A stretch of 64,000 bases of DNA from Burkholderia catarinensis (GTDB lineage: Bacteria; Pseudomonadota; Gammaproteobacteria; Burkholderiales; Burkholderiaceae): assembly GCF_001883705.2 (NCBI RefSeq), contig NZ_MDEQ02000006.1, forward strand, positions 310,001 to 374,000, in the 5' to 3' direction. The notes beneath the pieces were generated by a model that did no database searches, was not told the origin of the DNA, and saw only the letters and a list, made by a program, of their open reading frames with translations. Below are positions 58,087 through 64,000 of this stretch, piece by piece. The translations under genes and the position numbers were made by a program. The first letter of the stretch is position 1, and each line of letters opens with the position of its first letter.

Positions 58087-59016
58087 TCACGCGAATTCGG
58101 CGATCGCGCGGCGTTCGAGCGCACGCTCGCCGCGCGCCGGCAGGCCGAGCTTGCGGCGGCCTTCGGCCGGCGTCAGCACGCGGCCGCCGAGCCGCTCGAC
58201 GATCTCTCTCGCGCGCTCGACGAGCGTGCCGTTGGTCGCATGCACGCCGCGATCGAGCCAGATGTTGTCTTCGAGGCCGACGCGCACGTGGCCGCCGAGC
58301 AGCATCGCCTGCGCGACCATCGGCATCTGCATGCGGCCGATCCCGAAGCCGGCCCAGTGCGCGCCCGGCGGCAGGTTGTCGACCATCGCCTTCATCGTGC
58401 CGGTATCGGCCGGCGCGCCCCACGGAATGCCGAGGCAAAGCTGGAACAGCGGCGGATCGTCGAGCAGCCCTTCCTTCAGCAACTGCTTCGCGAACCACAG
58501 ATGGCCCGTGTCGAAGATCTCCAGCTCCGGCTTCACACCGAGTTCCTGGATGCGCTTCGCGCCGGCGCGCAACTGCGCGGGCGTCGATACGTAGATGTAG
58601 TCGCCGTCGCCGAAATTCAGCGTGCCGCAATCGAGCGTGCAGATCTCGGGCAGCAGTTCCTCGACGTGCGCGAGGCGTGTGAGGCCGCCGACCAGATCGG
58701 TACCCTTGCCGAAGCGCATCGGATCCTCGCCCGGGCCGATCTCGAGATCGCCGCCCATGCCGGCCGTCAGGTTGATGATCACGTCGACGTCGGCCGAGCG
58801 GATGCGGTCGACCACTTCGCGGTACAGGTTCGGGTCGCGGCTGCCGCGCCCCGTCTGCGGATCGCGCACGTGGCAGTGCGCCACCGTCGCGCCGGCCTTC
58901 GCGGCCTCGATCGCGGCGGCCGCGATCTCCTTCGGCGTGACCGGAATCGCCGGATGCTTGCCGACCGTATCGCCCGCGCCCGTGACGGCGCAGGTGATGA
59001 TGACATCATGGTTCAT
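58087..59016 (-). CDS. cdhC: 3-Dehydrocarnitine:acetyl-CoA trimethylamine transferase (BKACE family)
   Basis: A 309-residue beta-keto acid cleavage enzyme. It opens [13 protein letters not shown], with zinc-binding [10 protein letters not shown] (about 46-55) and a Glu/His-containing core; [20 protein letters not shown] and [13 protein letters not shown] are typical of the family. It condenses dehydrocarnitine with acetyl-CoA to give acetoacetate and betainyl-CoA. The gene order caiX-cdhC-cdhA-cdhB is consistent with that role; as BKACE substrates vary, context is the main evidence. Confidence 0.86.
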   Translation of the reverse strand: MNHDVIITCAVTGAGDTVGKHPAIPVTPKEIAAAAIEAAKAGATVAHCHVRDPQTGRGSRDPNLYREVVDRIRSADVDVIINLTAGMGGDLEIGPGEDPMRFGKGTDLVGGLTRLAHVEELLPEICTLDCGTLNFGDGDYIYVSTPAQLRAGAKRIQELGVKPELEIFDTGHLWFAKQLLKEGLLDDPPLFQLCLGIPWGAPADTGTMKAMVDNLPPGAHWAGFGIGRMQMPMVAQAMLLGGHVRVGLEDNIWLDRGVHATNGTLVERAREIVERLGGRVLTPAEGRRKLGLPARGERALERRAIAEFA

Positions 59017-59095
59017 GCTGATTGCCTCGCTTGAATCGGGTTATTTCGCATTACATATCTTTCATCGGTGCGCGCGTGGTGCCGCGCACGGGCCG

Positions 59096-60049
59096 TCACA
59101 GGCCGAGATAGGCCTTCACGGCAGGCAGGCCGTCCTTGCCGTCGAACGTTCTGACGCCCGCGAGCCACGAATCGAGCACCTGCGGGTTCTTCTTCAGATA
59201 GGCCTTCGCCGCATCCGCCGGTTTCGTCTTGCTCATCACCGACTGCATCAGCTGGTTCTCGAGCTGCGTCGAGAAGCGCAGGTTCGTGACGAGCTTGCCC
59301 GCGTTCGGGCAGCGCGCGATGAAGTCGGGCGCCGTCAGCGTGTACACGCGCGCTTCGCCGTAGTTCGGCCCGAACGACGCGTCGCCGCCGGACAGGTAGT
59401 TTATGCTGAGCTGGATGTTCATCGGATGCGGCTCCCACCCAAGGAACACGACCCACTTCTTCTCGCGGATCGCGCGCTCGACCGTCACCAGCATCCCGGC
59501 CTCGCTCGATTCGACGAGCTTGAAGCCGCCGAGCCCGTACTGGTTCGTGTCGATCATCTTCTGGATCGTCGCGTTCGCGCTGCTGCCCGGCTCGATCCCG
59601 TAGATCTTGCCGTCGAGTTCCGCGCGGTGTTTCGCGATGTCGTCGAAGGTCTTCAGGCCGGCCTGGTATTCGTAGCTCGGCACCGCGAGCGTCGCCTTCG
59701 CGCCCGACAGGTTCGGCGGCTCGACGACGTTGATCGACTTGCTGTCGAGGAACGGCTGAAGCTGTTTCTGCTGCACGGGCCACCAGTAACCGAGCGAGAT
59801 GTCGAGCTGCTTGCTCTTCAGGCCGGCGAACGAGATCGGCACCGACGCGATCGTCGTGGTCGGCTTGTAGCCGAGTGCCTCGAACACGGTCGACGCGAGC
59901 GCCGTGGTCGACGTGATGTCGGTCCAGCCGATATCCGCGAAACGCACGGTGCGGCAGGTCGCGGCTTCCGTTTCGGCAAGCGCCGCGTTCGTGAACACGC
60001 CGGTCGCCAGCACGGCCGCGACAAGCGCGGCGATCTTCGTCGACTTCAT
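59096..60049 (-). CDS. caiX: Carnitine/betaine ABC substrate-binding protein CaiX-like
   Basis: A 317-residue periplasmic protein of the glycine-betaine-binding OpuAC type. Signal peptide (residues 1 to about 25, ending AALA); the ligand site is suggested by GWEPHPMNIQ and LGYWWPVQQKQL, aromatic-rich loops that bind quaternary ammonium groups. No permease or ATPase gene is adjacent, as for CaiX of P. aeruginosa, which shares the choline/betaine transporter core. The ATG at 60049 is chosen because the longer frame adds 29 Arg-rich residues. It is first in the leftward cluster. Confidence 0.82.
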   Translation of the reverse strand: MKSTKIAALVAAVLATGVFTNAALAETEAATCRTVRFADIGWTDITSTTALASTVFEALGYKPTTTIASVPISFAGLKSKQLDISLGYWWPVQQKQLQPFLDSKSINVVEPPNLSGAKATLAVPSYEYQAGLKTFDDIAKHRAELDGKIYGIEPGSSANATIQKMIDTNQYGLGGFKLVESSEAGMLVTVERAIREKKWVVFLGWEPHPMNIQLSINYLSGGDASFGPNYGEARVYTLTAPDFIARCPNAGKLVTNLRFSTQLENQLMQSVMSKTKPADAAKAYLKKNPQVLDSWLAGVRTFDGKDGLPAVKAYLGL

Positions 60050-60516
60050 GGTTCGGTTTCTCCCGGTTGATCTCGTGGCAGCCGGTGCGCGGGGTGTGCG
60101 CCGGCCTGCATCGTGGGAGTAAAAGTAACGAGCCATATTGGCCGCGAGAAGACCGCCGGCGACCTTTTCTTGCCTGTTTGCGACTATGGGTGGAAACCAC
60201 TATGCGCGTGTAGTGTCTTGTGTGGCGGGGGTTTGAGCCGAATCTCGGTGAACAGGGGTTTGTCCAGATACGGCGTGGGGACTGCTCCTGCATCTCGCCG
60301 GGAAATTCGCGCTGAAGGAAAGCTTTGGCATCGACATCTCTTGCCATCGACCACCGCGCGCCGCTCCGTGCGCGGCGCAAAAACGCGCTGAAACCACGCA
60401 AAACCCGCGATAATCTCCCGCTGACTGCTCGGAACCTGCGAGCCGGCGCGGCGTGCGCCCGTCCGATCGCTGCGCCGTACGATGCGTGACAACCACCGGA
60501 TTCCGTCCCTGCCCCG
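60050..60516. other. Divergent regulatory region caiX-cdhR
   Basis: These 467 bases separate the leftward carnitine cluster from its rightward regulator. They hold both promoters and presumably CdhR sites; a short inverted pair GGAAACC/ACTATG-type symmetry is not convincing. GCGCCGC/GCGGCGC (near 60359-60381) forms a hairpin followed on the plus strand by AAAAA. No gene is seen. Confidence 0.4.
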
Positions 60517-61461
60517 ATGCCCGAGGATTTCCACTTCCTGTTGCTGCCCGGCTTCTCCGCGCTCGGCTTCATGTCCGCGGTCGAGCCGCTGCGCGTCGCG
60601 AACCGCTTTCGCACCGAGCTCTATCGCTGGCACGTGATCAGCGCCGACGGCGCGCCCGTCGCCGCGAGCAACGGCATTCCGGTCGCCGCCGAAGCGGCGT
60701 GCGCGGACGTCGCGCAGGTCGATACGGTATTCGTCGTCGCGGGCTTCGATCCGCTCGTGTGCTACACGCGCACGCTCGGCGACTGGCTGCGCCGCCAGCA
60801 CCGGCACGGCGCGACGCTCGGCGGCATCGACACCGGCAGCTTCATCCTCGCGGAAGCCGGGCTGTTCGACGCATCGCAGCCGCTCACGCTGCACTGGGAA
60901 GCGCTTGCCGCGTTCCGCGAACGCTATCCCGGCCTGAACGCGACGCAGGAGTTGTTCGAGATCGACGACCGGCGCATCACGTGCGCGGGCGGCACCGCGT
61001 CGATCGACATGATGCTCGACCTGATCGGGCGCCGGCACGGCGCCGATCTCGCGGCGGCGATCTCCGAGCAGTTCGTCGTCAGCCGCATCCGCCAGCGCTC
61101 GGACAGCCAGCGGCTCGAGATCGCCGCGCGCTACGGCGTGCACAACCGCAAGCTGATCCAGGTGATCGGCACGATGCAGCGCCACATGGAAAATCCGCTC
61201 GGCTCCGACGCGCTCGCTCAGGATGTGTCGATCACGCGGCGCCAGCTCGAACGGCTGTTCAGCGCGACGCTGAACGACACGCCGACGCATTTCTACCTGA
61301 ACCTGCGCCTCGATCGCGCACGCGAATTGCTGCAGCAGACCGACATGAGCATCACGTCGGTGTGCGTCGCATGCGGATTCGAATCGCCGTCGCATTTCTC
61401 GCGCACGTATCGCGCACGGTTCGGCATGAGCCCGCGCAGCGACCGGCGTGCGACGCGCTGA
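60517..61461 (+). CDS. cdhR: GATase1-like AraC regulator CdhR
   Basis: A 314-residue regulator of the GlxA/CdhR type: an N-terminal class-I glutamine-amidotransferase-like (DJ-1/PfpI) domain (residues 1-180) and a C-terminal AraC DNA-binding domain (LAQDVSITRRQLERLFSATL, then VACGFESPSHFSRTYRARFG). In the DJ-1 domain GGIDTGSFILAEAG replaces the usual catalytic Cys position with Thr, as in ligand-sensing members. Such proteins activate carnitine and betaine genes in Pseudomonas and Burkholderia. It is divergent from the cluster it probably controls. Confidence 0.85.
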   Translation: MPEDFHFLLLPGFSALGFMSAVEPLRVANRFRTELYRWHVISADGAPVAASNGIPVAAEAACADVAQVDTVFVVAGFDPLVCYTRTLGDWLRRQHRHGATLGGIDTGSFILAEAGLFDASQPLTLHWEALAAFRERYPGLNATQELFEIDDRRITCAGGTASIDMMLDLIGRRHGADLAAAISEQFVVSRIRQRSDSQRLEIAARYGVHNRKLIQVIGTMQRHMENPLGSDALAQDVSITRRQLERLFSATLNDTPTHFYLNLRLDRARELLQQTDMSITSVCVACGFESPSHFSRTYRARFGMSPRSDRRATR

Positions 61462-61949
61462 TCGCCGCCGGTTTCAAGCACAATCCAGCGCGGTATTACG
61501 CGTTTCGACAGCGTTTCCTGCCGTTCGCTGAACAATTCCGGCGATTGATCGACGGACCGAGGCGTTCATCGAAAATAAACTGGAATGTCGTTGAAAATAT
61601 TCTGTAACATCCTCGAAATTAGATAGGCAGCCTAACGAGCCGAGCAATGTGGCTCGACGAACTTCGGGCCACGCAGGTTGCCAATCGATATCAATGCCGA
61701 TCCGAGGGGTATGACATGACGATGCTCGATTCGCCGTCGCCGCACCTGCCTGCCGTTCGCTTCCCCACTCGCTTCTCCGCCTCTCCGCCCGCCTGTTTCT
61801 TTTCGACCTGACATTTAGGGCTCCTTAGTCAGTCGACACTCCCAACACCGCTTCGCCGCACCGGTTCCATCGAACCGGCGCGCGGGCCGTGTCGTGCCTG
61901 CGCGCCACGAGCGCGCGGGCGTGTCCAACCGTTGAGATGAGGATCACGT
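61462..61949. other. Upstream region of the metalloprotease gene
   Basis: No gene is well supported in these 488 bases. A 31-codon frame (61716-61811) preceded by AGGGG could be a leader peptide but has no family or codon evidence. CGAGCC/GGCTCG near 61639-61659 forms a small hairpin. AT-rich DNA around 61565-61630 is a likely promoter site. Quorum-sensing control of ZmpB is known in B. cenocepacia, but no lux-type box is clear to the eye. Confidence 0.4.
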
Positions 61950-63662
61950 ATGCAGACATCACGCAAAGCACTACCGCTCGCCCTGGGTCTCGCGCTCGGT
62001 TTCGGCATCGTCGGCGGCACCGCGGCCGATACGAAAGTGTCGAATCCGCAAGCAACGAGCCTGCGCGAAAGCCTGACGCGCGGCGTCGCGCCGCCGGCCG
62101 CGAAAGCCGATACGGCCGCCGGGCAGTTCCGCGCGGACGGCGTCGCCGTCACGCTGTACAACCCCGCGTATCGCGCCCGGAAGGCCGCCGCGACGCCCGC
62201 CGCCTCCGCGCGCGACTTCGTCGCGTCGCAGGCGACGCAGCTCGGGCTCGACCCGGCCGCGCTCGCAAGCCTCACCGTCACGTCGGAGCGCAACGATGCC
62301 GACTTCACCGTCGTGCGGCTGCAGCAGCAGGCAGCCGGACTGCCCGTGTACGGCAGCGACATCGCGGTGACGGTCGCGCAGGACGGCCGCATCCTGTACG
62401 TCGCGAGCAATACGATCAACGGCGTGGTCGCGACGACGCGCAAGTCGCAGGCCGTCGACCAGCAGCAGGCGCTCGACCGCGCACGCGCGTATCTCGGCGT
62501 GAGCGGCTTCACGAATCTCGATGCGCAGCTCGTCGCGTTCGTCGACAAGGCCGGCACGCACACCGCGTGGAAAGTGCGCGGCCGGCCGCAGGACGGCCCG
62601 AAAGGCGACTGGGAACTGCTGATCGACTCGGGTAGCGGCGAAGTGCTGCGCGCCGAGGACAAGGCGTTCTACGCTACCGACGGCACGGGCTTCGTGTTCC
62701 GCCCGGACCCGCTGTCGTCGACCAAGAGCAGCTACGGCAGCACAGGCTACAAGGACAACAACGACGCCGATTCGACGCAGCTCACCGCCGCGCGCGTGCG
62801 CGTGACGCTGAAGGATCTCGCGCAGTCGGGCGCGCGCTACGCGCTATCGGGGCCCTACGCCGCGTGCGTCGATTTCGACGCGCCGCGCGACAACGCATGC
62901 CCGCTGCAGTCGACGCCCGCGTTCGAGTTCACGCGCGGCAACCTGTATTTCGAGGCCGTGAACGTGTATTACCACATCGACACGTTCCTGCGTTACGTGA
63001 ACCAGACGCTCGGCATCAAGGCGCTGCCGTACCAGTATGCGGGCGGCGTGCAGTACGACCCGCACGGCGAATCGGGCGACGACAACTCGTCGTACTCGTC
63101 GAGCAGCGGCCGGCTGACCTTCGGGCAAGGCGGCGTCGACGACGCGGAGGACGCGGACGTCGTGATCCACGAGCTCGGCCACGGCATCCACGACTGGGTG
63201 ACGAACGGCGGCCTGTCGCAACAGGAGGGCCTGTCCGAAGGCACCGGCGACTATCTCGCGGCCGCGTACAGCCGCGACTTCAACCAGTGGAGCCCGTCGG
63301 ATGCGCAGTATCACTGGGTCTACAACTGGGACGGCCACAACGAGTACTGGGGCGGCCGCGTGACCAACTGGAACGTCGGGCGCACCTATGCGCAGGCGCG
63401 CGGCGCCGAGATCCATACGGCCGGCCAGTACTGGGCGTCGTGCAACCTCGTCGCGCGCGATGCCATCGGCGCGCAGGCGATGGACAAGGCGTTCCTGAAG
63501 GGGCTGTCGATGACCAACAGCTCGACCAACCAGAAGGCCGCCGCGCAGGCCGTGCTGACGGCCGCGTCCGCGCTCGGCTACAGCAACGCGCAGCTCACCG
63601 CGATCGGCAATGCGTACAACCAGAGCTGCACGTACGGCGTGACCGTGCCGCAGAAGTCGTAA
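61950..63662 (+). CDS. zmpB: Secreted zinc metalloprotease, ZmpB-like
   Basis: A 570-residue preproenzyme. A signal peptide (residues 1 to about 26) and a propeptide with FTP- and PepSY-like regions (about 30-235) precede the mature protease. Zinc motif HELGH is at 407-411, with the third ligand probably Glu430 in EGLSEGTGDY and a catalytic His further on, as in thermolysin/fungalysin-type gluzincins. Length fits B. cenocepacia ZmpB, a secreted virulence protease that degrades host proteins; the name rests on size, motifs and genus. GAGGATCACGT precedes the ATG. A probable exported aminopeptidase gene follows after 78 bases. Confidence 0.8.
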   Translation: MQTSRKALPLALGLALGFGIVGGTAADTKVSNPQATSLRESLTRGVAPPAAKADTAAGQFRADGVAVTLYNPAYRARKAAATPAASARDFVASQATQLGLDPAALASLTVTSERNDADFTVVRLQQQAAGLPVYGSDIAVTVAQDGRILYVASNTINGVVATTRKSQAVDQQQALDRARAYLGVSGFTNLDAQLVAFVDKAGTHTAWKVRGRPQDGPKGDWELLIDSGSGEVLRAEDKAFYATDGTGFVFRPDPLSSTKSSYGSTGYKDNNDADSTQLTAARVRVTLKDLAQSGARYALSGPYAACVDFDAPRDNACPLQSTPAFEFTRGNLYFEAVNVYYHIDTFLRYVNQTLGIKALPYQYAGGVQYDPHGESGDDNSSYSSSSGRLTFGQGGVDDAEDADVVIHELGHGIHDWVTNGGLSQQEGLSEGTGDYLAAAYSRDFNQWSPSDAQYHWVYNWDGHNEYWGGRVTNWNVGRTYAQARGAEIHTAGQYWASCNLVARDAIGAQAMDKAFLKGLSMTNSSTNQKAAAQAVLTAASALGYSNAQLTAIGNAYNQSCTYGVTVPQKS

Positions 63663-63740
63663 TTCCGCATCAGGCAGGGCGCATCGCACGACCTGCGGCG
63701 CGCCCTCTTCCTCGACATCGCCATCCTCACGAGATCGAAC

Positions 63741-64000
63741 ATGCCTACTCTGAAATTGACCCGCCTGAGCGCCGCGCTGGGCGGCATGCTGCTGACCGCC
63801 GCCGCGCACGCGACGCCCGTCTGGATCACGCTCGGCGACCCGGCGTTCCGCCAGCTCCAGCGCATCGATGCGGGCGCCACCGCGCAATACAGCACGACCG
63901 TCGATGCCGGCAAGACGGCCGACGGCGCCGCACGCCGCGAAACCGTTCATGTCGTCGAAATCGACGATTCACGGCTCGGCGAGCTGGCCCATGCCGTCCA
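63741..64000 (+). CDS. N-terminus of a probable exported aminopeptidase (truncated by window edge)
   Basis: The first 86 residues of a protein cut by the right edge. A signal peptide (residues 1 to about 25, ending AAAHA) precedes TPVWITLGDPAFRQLQRID, which resembles the opening of secreted leucyl aminopeptidases of the M28 group. The following residues (VEIDDSRLGELAHAVH) fit their N-terminal pro-region. The gene lies 78 bases after the metalloprotease, so it may be co-expressed to finish peptide digestion. The catalytic region is outside the window, so the family is tentative. Confidence 0.5.
   Translation, partial: MPTLKLTRLSAALGGMLLTAAAHATPVWITLGDPAFRQLQRIDAGATAQYSTTVDAGKTADGAARRETVHVVEIDDSRLGELAHAV

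Noticed and set aside
61716..61811. Possible 31-residue leader peptide before the metalloprotease
   Set aside because: Only an AGGGG-like site supports it; no codon or conservation evidence.

Overview
The window looks like part of a replicon of a Burkholderia cepacia-complex bacterium, probably a secondary chromosome. The support is high GC coding with C/G-ending codons, a 2,2-dialkylglycine decarboxylase that I recognise as near-identical to the classic B. cepacia DgdA, genus-typical DUF4148 and DUF3331 proteins, a ZmpB-like protease and many LysR/AraC regulator-plus-catabolic-operon units. Species is not assigned. All recognitions are from reading the sequence; no database search was run.

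Layout. 1-4800: gene tail, small membrane protein, LysE exporter, a leucine-rich-repeat protein kinase, tRNA-Leu(GAG) with a clear promoter, LysR, porin. 5500-11260: M20 amidohydrolase / acetate-permease-like symporter / DUF485 operon, then the divergent dgdR-dgdA pair. 11340-16680: LuxR regulator, DUF4148 protein, SDR, two AraC regulators, DUF2000; a 22-codon remnant of a livF gene lies beside the SDR. 16850-20770: an EgtD-like methyltransferase, a 2-oxoglutarate/Fe(II) oxygenase and an EamA exporter in one operon, divergent from a LysR gene; this is an unassigned small-molecule module. 20817-26142: complete branched-chain amino acid ABC operon livKHMGF with a strong promoter and a long leader.

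26150-32430 is an accessory island of visibly lower GC. It holds a T/G-rich non-coding stretch, an exported protein, a SymE-type toxin gene, tandem inverted repeats, a T7-type promoter core, a translationally coupled pair (HEPN/DUF5677-like helical protein plus ORC/CDC6-like ATPase with a zinc ribbon) and a membrane-anchored orphan. It is the best candidate for an undescribed, possibly defensive, system.

32439-35086: yfiR-yfiN-yfiB-type c-di-GMP control operon whose YfiR carries an in-frame 24-residue duplication. 35364-42296: remnant of a molybdenum-hydroxylase large subunit, then LysR, N-acyl-D-amino-acid deacylase, MFS transporter, amidase and a D-amino-acid dehydrogenase-like oxidase. 42320-51528: a nine-gene operon encoding the full non-phosphorylated L-fucose pathway (dehydrogenase, lactonase, dehydratase, second dehydrogenase, diketo-acid hydrolase), its sugar ABC transporter and a GntR regulator. 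52189-54300: DUF3331, SDR, DUF4148 with terminators. 54328-61461: gamma-butyrobetaine/carnitine cluster (hydroxylase, acylcarnitine-type hydrolase, thioesterase, carnitine dehydrogenase, dehydrocarnitine cleavage enzyme, betaine-type binding protein, divergent GATase-AraC regulator). 61950-64000: ZmpB-like metalloprotease and the start of an exported probable aminopeptidase.
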